A stretch of DNA of 64,000 nt from Streptomyces sp. NBC_01591 (GTDB taxonomy: Bacteria; Actinomycetota; Actinomycetes; Streptomycetales; Streptomycetaceae), in contig NZ_CP109327.1 of the NCBI RefSeq assembly GCF_035918155.1, forward strand, positions 186,001 through 250,000, read 5' to 3'. The translations under genes were made by a program, and so were the position numbers. The notes under the pieces were generated by a model. It was not told where the DNA came from. It made no database searches and saw nothing but the letters and a program-made list of their open reading frames with translations. Below are positions 52,894-61,204 of the stretch, one piece after another. Numbering within the stretch: position 1 is the stretch's first letter; every line of letters begins with the position of its first letter.

Positions 52894-54264
52894 TGTAGCG
52901 CACCAGGCTGGGCCGGCCGGTGCGGGCCAGGTGCCCAGGACGGATCCGGCCGCCGCGTTCGGATGGGAGTCCAGGGCCTCCAGGGCTCGGTGCGCCCGGA
53001 GGCTGCCGGTGTTCTCTGCGGGGGTGACCCGGTCGGTGAACAAGGTCCGCAGCGGGAGGGGCAGTTGGCCGGTGTCGCAGAGTACGGTCCCCGCGCTGCC
53101 GGGGTCTCCGAAGAAGCGCAGTGCTTCGCGTGCCAGACGCTGGGACGGGGCGTGGTCCATGACCCATTCCAGGCCCTCCCAGAAGTCACCGGTCATTCTG
53201 GGGGCGGGCGGCAGGACGAACTCCACGGGGACCTGCCAGACCGTGGCATCGCTGTCCTTGGGCAGCGCGCCGTGGTCGGGGACGCCTCCGCGGCGCCATC
53301 CGGAGGTGGCGCTGTCCCACCGGGTGTTGCCCAGCTCCAGCACGGAGGCGCGCAGCGTGCCCTCCAGGCCGGCGGCGGCGCTCTCGCAGCGGCGGACGAA
53401 CGCCTGTGCCTCGGCCAGGGGCGGCGGAACGTGGTCGGAAATCCGCTGGACGTCCGGTGCCCAGCTGGCCACGAGGGCCGGGGTGGCGCAGCCGGGCGGC
53501 CACCACGGCAGGCGGTGCCCCAGGGCCCGGACCAGGTCTCCCAGTTCGTCGTCGGCGGGGCGCATCTGGCGCAGGAGGCGGTGGAGGGAATCCTCGGTAC
53601 GGCCGCGGCCGTCGGCGTCGACGTCGTAGAGGTCGAGCATGCGCACGTCCCCGGACAGGGAGCCGTACTGGGGTTCGGCGCGGGTGGGCAGCAGGACCAG
53701 GGTGCCCAGCAGGTCGGTGGCCGCGAAGTGATCGGGCTCGATGTCGGCGAGGACCTCGTGCACCAGGTGCTGCAACGGGCTTCCGTGGGGCCAGGCGTGC
53801 GGCCAGCCGAGCAGGCGGCTCATCTCACCCGGGGCGAGCACGGTCGCCAGCCACACAGAGGGGCCACGCCCGTCGGGGGCCGTGTAGCGGGTGACATGGA
53901 CATCGACCGGCGGGTGCCGCAGCTCGGTACCTCGGGTCGCCTCTTCCGGCTGACACAGATGCAGTGTCTGCTGGCCCTCACGGTGCAGGTTCGGGCCGTC
54001 CGGGCCCGGCAGCAGCCACGACGCGGTGCGCGGCGGGAGACGGCGGCCGGTCCTCGCGCACCAACGGGCCACGGTGCCGCCTCGCCACAGGGGCCGTGCT
54101 GCGGTGCTGTCTGCGGCATCGGGTTCTGGGAGCGCCTCGGACGTTCCCTCGGTTCGCAGTTGGGATACTCGCCCCGGGGTCAGGCCGGTCAGTCGCGCGA
54201 TGGCGGCGCCGGAATAGGAGTCAGCAAGGGTGTGATGGCTACGCGTCCAAGGGAAGGTCACCAC
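52444..54264 (-). CDS. Large hypothetical protein with N-terminal HTH and C-terminal CxxC
   Basis: 606-aa protein (GTG 54264, alternative GTG 54261). The N-terminus is an HTH of the excisionase/MerR kind: SGAAIARLTGLTPGRVSQLR, RPLWRGGTVARWCARTGRRL. The middle has YTAPDGRGPSVWLATVLAPG, LADIEPDHFAATDLLGTLVL and a helical part with RRCESAAAGLEGTLRASVLE; near the end GVPALVVGLEPSLNESLVAA and a CFYCGQ zinc-ribbon-like pair. A perfect palindrome stands 7 bases ahead of the start, suggesting autoregulation. Streptomyces plasmid/accessory orphan; function unknown. Confidence 0.75.
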   Translation of the reverse strand: MVTFPWTRSHHTLADSYSGAAIARLTGLTPGRVSQLRTEGTSEALPEPDAADSTAARPLWRGGTVARWCARTGRRLPPRTASWLLPGPDGPNLHREGQQTLHLCQPEEATRGTELRHPPVDVHVTRYTAPDGRGPSVWLATVLAPGEMSRLLGWPHAWPHGSPLQHLVHEVLADIEPDHFAATDLLGTLVLLPTRAEPQYGSLSGDVRMLDLYDVDADGRGRTEDSLHRLLRQMRPADDELGDLVRALGHRLPWWPPGCATPALVASWAPDVQRISDHVPPPLAEAQAFVRRCESAAAGLEGTLRASVLELGNTRWDSATSGWRRGGVPDHGALPKDSDATVWQVPVEFVLPPAPRMTGDFWEGLEWVMDHAPSQRLAREALRFFGDPGSAGTVLCDTGQLPLPLRTLFTDRVTPAENTGSLRAHRALEALDSHPNAAAGSVLGTWPAPAGPAWCATSPGTGLIALHVPRTMPAPGPSTGAPLEVVLLRGESVTTYGQPPAFGFVVTDRDQVLLLPARGGPVELAAAVEHAVWHPGVPALVVGLEPSLNESLVAAVDALVETGPRTTPWTQLTALVGPHPDDVHCFYCGQREADDTLPDTESGTGG

Positions 54265-54270
54265 CCCAAA

Positions 54271-54287
54271 CTAAACGAAACGTTTAG
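54271..54287. promoter_or_regulatory. Palindromic operator candidate before the HTH gene
   Basis: CTAAACG-AAA-CGTTTAG, a perfect 7+7 inverted repeat with 3-base centre in otherwise GC-rich DNA, immediately upstream of the start codon at 54264. It would block translation initiation or transcription if bound, and the adjacent protein has a DNA-binding domain. Confidence 0.6.
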
Positions 54288-54572
54288 CGCCGCCATCGGT
54301 TTTCGGCCGGTACCTTCGGCCGGGAAGCCGTCAGCCGCACCGCGTGGTCCAGAGCGTCGGGGTGATCGGGCGACATCCCCAACCGCGGCCGTGCTTGCGG
54401 GCGGAGTCCCCGTTGGTCAGAACTTGCTGCTCCTTGACGTGCGGTCACATGCCTGGGCGCAAACCTGTTGGAGCGCGGCATCGGTGTGCTGCTGTGGTCG
54501 ATCCCTGGACGCCGCTGATCTGCGGCGGCTGACCGCTTCGGCTTGTCGCGCGGCTCTGCCTATGCTGCCGCT

Positions 54573-55193
54573 ATGGGTCTGGATATCACGCTGTTCATGG
54601 CGGACTGGGAGAAGTTGAGCGCTATCCCTGTGGAGAACCGGGTCCGAGCACTGGATGACACGACCTGGCCACCAGAGCTCGACGGCGAGTACCCCCAGCG
54701 GTACGGACTGGCCGGCGGCTGGCTGTGGCCCCCGGATCGGGAGTCTGCATGGTGCGCCGAGTACGACTTTTCCACCACCGGCGGCTATAGCCCGCCCGCC
54801 CGGGCGGGCGATGCATGGGACGACATACGGCTCCTCGTCGACGCATCCGTGCGCGAGGCGATCGACGCCTTTCTCGTCGGTCTGATCTGGGACGCGAACC
54901 CGGCCGACGATCCTGCGCTGACGGGCGGCGGAGGGTTCTTCCCGCCGGCCACCGACCGCGGGCTCCTGCGCGTCCTCCTGGTGTGCCCGCCTGAGGCAGT
55001 AACCGGCAAGGCCCGCGCCTGGAAGCGAGCGGTGTCCCACCTGGATGTGCTGCGCGAGCCGTTCGCCGCCGAGTGCGAGGGCTGGGCAGGACGCCCGGAC
55101 ACCTTCGAGGACTTCACCGCACTTCTGCGTGAGTGGGGCGCCGTGATCACAACGGCCGCGCGCCGCAGTTGGGGACTGGTGGGTCTGCCCTAG
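54573..55193 (+). CDS. Hypothetical protein
   Basis: 206-aa protein; ATG 54573 (MGLDITLFMADWEKLSAIPV) is preferred over the longer frame as it begins with the conserved-looking GLDITLFMADW. Other blocks: WPPDRESAWCAEYDFSTTGG, SVREAIDAFLVGLIWDANPA, DRGLLRVLLVCPPEAVTGKA, TFEDFTALLREWGAVITTAA. Trp-rich cytoplasmic protein of Streptomyces type; no known domain assigned. Convergent with the nucleotidyltransferase gene 10 bp away. Confidence 0.65.
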   Translation: MGLDITLFMADWEKLSAIPVENRVRALDDTTWPPELDGEYPQRYGLAGGWLWPPDRESAWCAEYDFSTTGGYSPPARAGDAWDDIRLLVDASVREAIDAFLVGLIWDANPADDPALTGGGGFFPPATDRGLLRVLLVCPPEAVTGKARAWKRAVSHLDVLREPFAAECEGWAGRPDTFEDFTALLREWGAVITTAARRSWGLVGLP

Positions 55194-55203
55194 CGGTCAA
55201 GGC

Positions 55204-55836
55204 TCACGGCGGCGGCGGGGGCAGTACCTTGGCAGACTGCTCGATGCCGTGCCAGAACCCGGCGCGTTCCGGGGTCGTCAGCAGGTCGGTGTTGTCCGGC
55301 GCGTCGGGCAGCGTGACGCGAGAGATGGTGATGTGTCCCTGCTGTTGCCATCCGATCAGCTCCGCTCGCACGGGGCGGGGGATGTAGCGGTCGAGGCCGT
55401 CGAACGCGTCGATCATGTCGTGGCGCTCGGCCCGGCCGGCATCCGGGTCCACGGCGATCGCGTGCAGTTTGGCAAGGGCCTGGGCGAGTGTGTCGTCTCG
55501 CTGCCACAGCGGGAGCATGACCGTGCCCTCAGCTTCCAGTTGTTGGCGCGTGGAGTCCTCGAACTGGAATTGCAGCCCGCGGGAAGGACCCGCGAGCGCG
55601 CGGCGAATGGGTGCGTAGGGGTTGCTCCCGTTGAACAGGGACTGGATGACGACCTCTCTCATCCGCTCGTCGCGCTCGAACTGTACGGCGACGTCGACGT
55701 CGTGCGGCTCGGTCGCGCCCCGTGCGAAGCTCCCGAACAGCCACACCTGCCGGACCAGGTGCAGCGGCCATTCATGGTCGTCGTCAAGCCGGTGGAGCAT
55801 CCCCTCGACCAGTTCAACGGCTCGCGCTCGCTTCAC
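55204..55836 (-). CDS. Nucleotidyltransferase-domain protein
   Basis: 210-aa protein. GTG 55836 is chosen: GAGGGAGA lies 7 bases upstream and the product starts KRARAVELVEGMLHRLDDDH. NTase motif QVWLFGSFARGATEPHDVDV-AV (GSxxRG and DVDV metal-binding Asps) fits MNT/antitoxin or kanamycin-type nucleotidyltransferases. C-terminal helices: WQRDDTLAQALAKLHAIAVD, MIDAFDGLDRYIPRPVRAEL, WFHGIE-like FWHGIEQSAK. No HEPN partner is adjacent, so a toxin-antitoxin role is unproven. Confidence 0.75.
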   Translation of the reverse strand: MKRARAVELVEGMLHRLDDDHEWPLHLVRQVWLFGSFARGATEPHDVDVAVQFERDERMREVVIQSLFNGSNPYAPIRRALAGPSRGLQFQFEDSTRQQLEAEGTVMLPLWQRDDTLAQALAKLHAIAVDPDAGRAERHDMIDAFDGLDRYIPRPVRAELIGWQQQGHITISRVTLPDAPDNTDLLTTPERAGFWHGIEQSAKVLPPPPP

Positions 55837-56063
55837 GTCTGATCTCCCTCGTTCACGCCGGGTTCCAGCGTAGAGGCCTGCCGGGGTCACTGATCCCGGC
55901 AGCGGACATGGAGGCGGGTCCGGATCATTGCCTCGGCCCGGTCGTCGGTGCCTCGTTCATCGCTCGCACGCCGGATTGCCAAAACGGAACGGACGGCAGG
56001 CGGGCTTCAACGGCTGGGAGCGGCATGCGCCGACTGTCGATTCCAGGGTGCGGAGAGGGGCAA

Positions 56064-56086
56064 GCGCCGCCGGGGCCCGGCGGCGC
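56064..56086 (-). terminator. GC-rich hairpin terminator
   Basis: GCGCCGCCGG-GGC-CCGGCGGCGC, a perfect 10-bp stem with 3-base loop, 18 bases beyond the IS630 insertion point. Before the insertion it would have followed directly behind the stop codon of the gene now at 57527, whose terminator it probably was. 55843-56063 holds no gene. Confidence 0.65.
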
Positions 56087-56105
56087 GGCACGCTGTCCTG
56101 CGCTA

Positions 56106-57527
56106 GTGTGATGCGCCAGAAAAGGTGATCTTAAGTCTGCCGCTGGTTTTCGGTGCTGGGTGGGCTGATTTTGGTGAGGTAGTCGGCGAGGGACTTGAGG
56201 ATCTCGTCGGCGGTCTTGGTCCAGGTGAACGGCTTCGGGTTCTCGTTCCAGGTGTCGATCCAGGCGGTGATGTCCTTCTCCAGGGCTGTCACGGAGGTGT
56301 GGACGCCGCGGCGGATGAGTTTGTCGGTCAGCAGGCCGAACCACCGCTCGACCTGGTTCATCCAGGAAGAGCCGGTCGGGGTGAAGTGGACGTGGAAGCG
56401 GGGGTGTTTTCCCAGCCACGTCTTGATCTCGGCGGTGTTGTGGGTGGCGTAATTTGTCACAGACCAGATGGACGTCGAGTCCGGTGGGCACGGCCTTGTC
56501 GATCCGGATCAGGAACTTCTTGAACTCGATGGCGCGGTGGCGGCGGTGCAGTTCCGATATGACGGTGCCGTCGGCGATGTTGAAGGCGGCGAACAGGCTG
56601 GTGATCCCGTGCCGGTAGTAGTCGTGGGTGCGGCGTTCGGGCATGCCCGGCATCATCGGCAGTACCGGCTGCGAGCGGTCCAGTGCCTGGATCTGGCTCT
56701 TTCCATCGACGCAGAGAACCACCGCCTTCTCCGGCGGCTGGTGGTAGAGGCCGACGACGTCGACGACCTTGGCGACGAACTGCGGGTCGGTGGACAGTTT
56801 GAAGGAGTCCTGCAGGTGGGGCTTGAGGTCGAACTTCTTCCAGATCCGCCCGACGGTCGATTTCGACAGCCCGCTGTGCTTCGCCATCGAGGCACGCGAC
56901 CAGTGCGTGTCCTTGCCCGGGACGGACTCCAGAGTCGCCACGAGTACGTCCTCGACCTGGTCGAGCAGGACCGAGGGCGGCCTGCCGGGGCGGGGCTCGT
57001 CCGTCAGTCCGTCCAGACGCAGGGTGATGAACCTGGAGCGCCAGCGGTTCACCGTCGCGTGGGCGATGCCGAGTTCGGCCGCGACCTCCTTGTTCGTCCC
57101 GCCCTCCGCACACCGCAGCACGATCTTCGCGCGCAGTGCCAGGAACTGCGCGGTCTTCGCCCGCCGCGCCCAGCGCGTCAGCTCCGCACGCTCGGCTTCG
57201 CTGAGCACCAGGTCCGGCTTGCGCCGGCCCGGCCGCGGCTCATCCACCAAGCCCGCCAGCCGCCGGGCCACGAACCGCGAACGCCACTTGCGCACCGTCT
57301 CCACGGACACCCCACAGTCCGCCGCCACAGCGGTATTTGACGCCCCGTCCGCACAGGCCAGGATGATCCGCGCCCGCTCCGCCACACGGGCCGGCACCCC
57401 GCCACCCGCCCAGCGCAGCAACTCCGCACGCTCCTCAGCGGACAGCACGACTTCGACAGCACGAGGGCCTCGATGCGACATAAAAACAGCCTACAGACTT
57501 AAGACCGCCTTTTCTGGCGCATCACAC
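56106..57527 (-). mobile_element. IS630-family element with TA duplication
   Basis: 1,422-bp element with matching ends GTGTGATGCGCCAGAAAAGG at 56106 and the inverted equivalent ending at 57527 (TTTCTGGCGCATCACAC), extended by YGRTCTTAAGTCTG. TA dinucleotides at 56104-56105 and 57528-57529 are the target duplication, as usual for IS630/Tc1. The insertion lies exactly in the TAG stop codon of the neighbouring gene, regenerating it. Confidence 0.92.
56131..57481 (-). pseudogene. IS630-family transposase with one-base frameshift
   Basis: ATG 57481: two HTH repeats (SNTAVAADCGVSVETVRKWR; NKEVAAELGIAHATVNRWRS), linker PRPGRPPSVL, then the DDE domain: VVLCVDGKSQIQALDRSQPV (first Asp), HLVCD(N)YATHN (second Asp) and SSWMNQVERWFGLLTDKLIR (Glu). 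At about 56455 GACAAATTACGCC has one more A than needed for CDNYATHN, shifting the frame; downstream coding is intact to 56131. Inactive as written, or a sequencing error. Some IS630 members use frameshifting, but not known at this place. Confidence 0.87.
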
Positions 57528-58468
57528 TAGTTCTCTTGAGCCTGGTTCCACGGCACGCCGGCCTTGGCTTGCCCGATCAGGTAGCGGATGCCCTGGTTGT
57601 CGTCGGGGTTGGTCCACAGGCTGTCGCCGAAGACTGCCGCCGCCTTGGCTGTCTCGCCCAGCTGCCACCACGTCAGTCCCAGGCCCTGCAATGCCCGGTG
57701 GAAGGGGCGGTTGCTCAGTTCTCCCCATGCCAGGACTCCGGTGAACGCCGGCGGCAGCGACAGCTCGGCGACGGCTACGGCCGTCTGGTAGTAGCCCAGG
57801 GCTTCCGGCAGAGCGGAATCGTCGGCATCGGCGCGGTCGAGCGCGTCGCTGCCCAGGTGCACCCAGCAGTCGATCTGCCGCGGGTCCTCGCGCACTGCAG
57901 CACTCAGTGCCGCGCGGTAGGCGGCGGTGTCGCCTGTACGGTCGCGCAGGTCGAGCGCGCGGTCGACGGGCGGTTCGTCTTCTCCGAGGTAGGGGTCGGG
58001 CATTTTGTAGAGGGTTCGCGGGCCGGCCTCGCGTACCTCACGCCACCAGGCCCAGTCCGGCCTGCCGTCGTGATCAAAGGCGGTCGAGGGGCGGGCACCC
58101 CAGCCCCGCTCCGAGCGCGGGTCGTAGTCCTCACCGCCGAAGGCCAAAGATGCCGGGGTTGCCCCGCGGCTCTGGATGCGCTCAAGGAGGCGGCGGGTGT
58201 CTCCGCGCTGGTAGCGGTCGGTGATCTCGGACAGGTACACGTACCGTCGGCCGGGGCGTTCCTGCCGAGGTGCGGGCAGGACACGGCGAAGCCGGTCGAG
58301 CAGGTCGGACAGCGCTTCTTCGGCCTGCTCCGCGGTCAGGGGCCACGACATGCCTGACGCGCGCGGAACCTCGTGGACGGGGTACCAGAGCGAGTCTCTG
58401 TCCAGGCCGCTGCGCTCGGCCAGCATCGTGCGCAGGTCGTCCTCGCTCACCGATTCCGAAGTTGCCAT
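57527..58468 (-). CDS. Hypothetical TPR/solenoid-like protein
   Basis: 313-aa protein (ATG 58468, MATSESVSEDDLRTMLAERS). Conserved-looking parts: LTAEQAEEALSDLLDRLRRV, YVYLSEITDRYQRGDTRRLL, and a C-terminal helical-repeat part AVREDPRQIDCWVHLGSDAL, ALGYYQTAVAVAELSLPPAF, FHRALQGLGLTWWQLGETAK-AAAVFGDSLWTNPDDNQGIR resembling tetratricopeptide/ST7 arrays. Its TAG stop uses the TA of the IS630 target site plus the first IS base. Function unknown. Confidence 0.7.
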   Translation of the reverse strand: MATSESVSEDDLRTMLAERSGLDRDSLWYPVHEVPRASGMSWPLTAEQAEEALSDLLDRLRRVLPAPRQERPGRRYVYLSEITDRYQRGDTRRLLERIQSRGATPASLAFGGEDYDPRSERGWGARPSTAFDHDGRPDWAWWREVREAGPRTLYKMPDPYLGEDEPPVDRALDLRDRTGDTAAYRAALSAAVREDPRQIDCWVHLGSDALDRADADDSALPEALGYYQTAVAVAELSLPPAFTGVLAWGELSNRPFHRALQGLGLTWWQLGETAKAAAVFGDSLWTNPDDNQGIRYLIGQAKAGVPWNQAQEN

Positions 58469-58709
58469 GCGGGTTTCCCGCCCTCCCCGTCCTGTGCTTC
58501 TGTGCGCCAGTGGCGCAGCCCCGACGGCAGCGTATCCAGTGGCCCCTCCCGACGGCCTTCCCCCGAAGGAGTGACGGTCTGGACGGGCCTGCCCGCCGTG
58601 CGGGAGGCCAACGCTTGGGCGAGACCGGGCAGGTGGTACCGGTCCGGTGCGGTATACACGAGGAGATCACAGGCTGCCGCACGGCGAGGCGGCGCATCGG
58701 GGGTGGGGA

Positions 58710-60233
58710 ATGACCGTGCCGCACGTGAGTACTGCGCTTCGCCCGGGGGACTACCTCCAGATCGCTTCGGAGCGGATGGCCGTCGACGGGGTACCGGACG
58801 GAGAGGGGTACGCCCGGATCGAGCAGGTGGAGCTCATCTCCGACATCGGCTTCCTGGCACGGGGCTCCGCCCACATGCGGACCCGGGCAGCCCGGGAGAT
58901 CGCGGTCGTGTTCTGCCACGGCATGCTGGGCCCGGTCATGCTGCGCGAGGGTGATCAGTGGACCCTCGGTGAGGTGGACGGCGACCGGGCCCGCTGGGAT
59001 GCCGCCCACCCTTGGTGGCCCGAGATGCACGGGCCGCTGTTCACTGGCAGCCGCCTGGCCACCGGCCCGCATCCATTTCGCAGCACCATCGAAGGCCCCA
59101 GCCTCGTGAAGCAGGCCGCTTCGTGCGAACCGCATCCGCCGCGGCGGCGGGCGGCCGTGTTCGACAAGCCGGCCCACACAGTCATGGTCGGTGACTACCT
59201 GCAGGTTCACGCTGTGCGCCACCCGAAGTGGGACATGCGCATCGACGAGGGCTTCCACCGAGTGGAGTGGGTCGGTCACCTCACCGGCGGGGCCCTCGCG
59301 GGAGTGCTGAACAACCCGGCGTGGGCTCGCGGCCACCTCACCCTCGTCTCGGTCCACGGCCTGTCCGGCATCCTCGTGCTGCCCGAAATCCCGGTGCCCG
59401 TTCTGGTCCGGCCCAACCCGGAGCGGCGCCGCTCCGACGAGGACGAAGCCTGGCACGAAGGCCCCTTCTACGAGCTGGCGGGCGCCACCGAACCCGACCT
59501 CGCCGAGCAGCGGCGCGCCGATGCCGGTCTGCGGCCGGAGCCGCCCGCGTCCGAGGCCGAGCTGTATCCCAGCCGGTTCAGCAGCGCCGCCGCGCGCGCT
59601 CTACACCTGGACGGTGTCACCAGCATCCGCCCTGTCGCCGCGTCCCACCTGCCCTGGCCACACGGGTTGTTCAAGTGTCCCTTGGGTGAGCGGGCCAAGA
59701 GCCTGGCCGCCACCTACCCCAAGGGCCACAGCAAGACCGCCCACGCCGAGCTGTTCACCCAGCTCGACGGGCAGGACTTCGCCGCCTGTCCCTACCACCA
59801 GGCCGACGACTGGAAGGCCATCGCCGAAGCCGTGCTCGCCTTCGCCCGCGCCGAACGCGACAGCGACGAACAGGACCGGCTCTACCGCGCCGCGCACCTG
59901 AGCGACCGCGACCGGGCCTGGTTTCGCTCTCTGATCGGCGGAGGCCATATCTGGTGGGACACCGGGCAGAAGAACCTGACCAACGGTCAGCACCGCCTGT
60001 GTGCACTGCGCGCCGCCGGTGTCGAGGTAATCCCCGTGTACGGCCGGCACCTTCCCGACCAAGACGAGACCAAGCCGTCCGAGGCAGCTCACGCACACGC
60101 CAGGCGCACCGTGGAGGACTTCTGGGACACCCACACCGCCGCCGCCCTCAGGCCGGGCGTCCTCAGCACCCAGCTCGCCCGTCTGCTCGTCCGCTACCCA
60201 AGGCTGCGTGTCCTGCTTCCGAAGCGCGAGTAA
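58710..60233 (+). CDS. Hypothetical protein with ParB/sulfiredoxin-like C-terminal segment
   Basis: 507-aa protein from ATG 58710 (MTVPHVSTALRPGDYLQIAS). The N-terminal ~240 residues contain two similar blocks beginning RPGDYLQIASERM and MVGDYLQVHAVRH, each followed by a YARIEQVELISDIG or FHRVEWVGHLTGG strand, suggesting internal duplication. C-terminal: CPLGERAKSLAATYPKGHSK, and GGHIWWDTGQKNLTNGQHRL-CALRAAGVEVIPVYG, whose NGQHRLCALRAAG matches the ParB/Srx-like nucleotide-binding motif. Possibly plasmid-partition related or a nuclease-like fold; unproven. Stands in plasmid-type DNA. Confidence 0.72.
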   Translation: MTVPHVSTALRPGDYLQIASERMAVDGVPDGEGYARIEQVELISDIGFLARGSAHMRTRAAREIAVVFCHGMLGPVMLREGDQWTLGEVDGDRARWDAAHPWWPEMHGPLFTGSRLATGPHPFRSTIEGPSLVKQAASCEPHPPRRRAAVFDKPAHTVMVGDYLQVHAVRHPKWDMRIDEGFHRVEWVGHLTGGALAGVLNNPAWARGHLTLVSVHGLSGILVLPEIPVPVLVRPNPERRRSDEDEAWHEGPFYELAGATEPDLAEQRRADAGLRPEPPASEAELYPSRFSSAAARALHLDGVTSIRPVAASHLPWPHGLFKCPLGERAKSLAATYPKGHSKTAHAELFTQLDGQDFAACPYHQADDWKAIAEAVLAFARAERDSDEQDRLYRAAHLSDRDRAWFRSLIGGGHIWWDTGQKNLTNGQHRLCALRAAGVEVIPVYGRHLPDQDETKPSEAAHAHARRTVEDFWDTHTAAALRPGVLSTQLARLLVRYPRLRVLLPKRE

Positions 60234-61204
60234 CGCGCTACGCCTCGGCCGAACGAACCCGTGGGGACACGGGCCTGCCCGGCTCCCGCAGGGCATCGGA
60301 AATCCTGACAGCACACGAGAGCGGCCGCTACAGGCAGCCAGCGACCGCCATGTCAGCGGCGGCGCCAACCACCTCAACCTCGACGAGCCCAGGGCCCTGG
60401 AGGTGTGGGACGGCTGTCAGCAGCAGTCAGGGGATGTGGTGGATTCGGGCTACGGGGCGTGGCCGCCCCGTCAGGCGGCCCTCGCGCAGCCTGTGCTGCG
60501 TCGCGGACCACGACGTCCCCGAGCCTGGTCGCCGGGCTGGAAGTCTGCGATCTCAGTCAGGAGAATCACCCCGCAGGTGGGGGGGAGCACGTGTGCAGCA
60601 GCTCGACGGGCGGTGAACCGATGCTGCTCGTACGGTCGGACATGAGTGCCCTGACAGGACGGTGCTCCTGGGATGGCCCCGCGGTCACTTCGCACGTTCC
60701 GCAGGGCCAACCCATCCGTCAGGTCAGAACATCCAGACGTGATTGTCCCGAAAGTCGTGCCCGCCCCTCAGCCCCTGCCGGGGCGGCCTGTGTCATTCGG
60801 GTTCGTCGCCGTCGATGCTGACTCCCCTGGCCAGCGCCAACCTGGTTGCCTGTCAGGGTCTACTGCTCGCCGTGACCGACTACGCCCACCGCACTTTCGG
60901 ATGCGCCGGGCTGGGCGCGCTCGCCCACGAACTCGCCGATGGCGGCTGGATATCTCCGAACCACCAGCGCTCACCGCCCTCCTCGGCCGCGTCCGCGCGC
61001 ACACCGGGCCGAGACCGGCCACACCGGGCACAGCCGAGTCCCCGCCGGGAACCCACCGTCCTCGCACCGCCCCCGTACAGCCACTGGCGCTGTTGGCCAG
61101 GCGAGTTCACCGCTATCGGGCCGCTTGCCGCGTACGGTGGGCCCTGCTGACACGTCCCGTCCGTGATGGCGGTGCGGGCGACATGGAATGGGAGGAAGAG
61201 CAGG
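60234..61204. other. Long stretch without a supported gene
   Basis: About 970 bp. A weak hairpin CCCGTG-GGGA-CACGGG (60258-60273) may terminate the preceding gene. A short protein-like segment, LVACQGLLLAVTDYAHRTFG and LGALAHELADGGW at about 60840-60955, could be a gene scrap. Otherwise frames are short or of non-coding composition. Confidence 0.5.

Noticed and set aside
55204..55836. MNT/HEPN toxin-antitoxin pair
   Set aside because: The nucleotidyltransferase motif is clear but no HEPN-domain gene is adjacent on the same strand.
60234..61204. Several open frames of 80-260 codons on both strands
   Set aside because: Composition is Pro/Arg/Ser-rich and there are no consistent starts, ribosome sites or domains.
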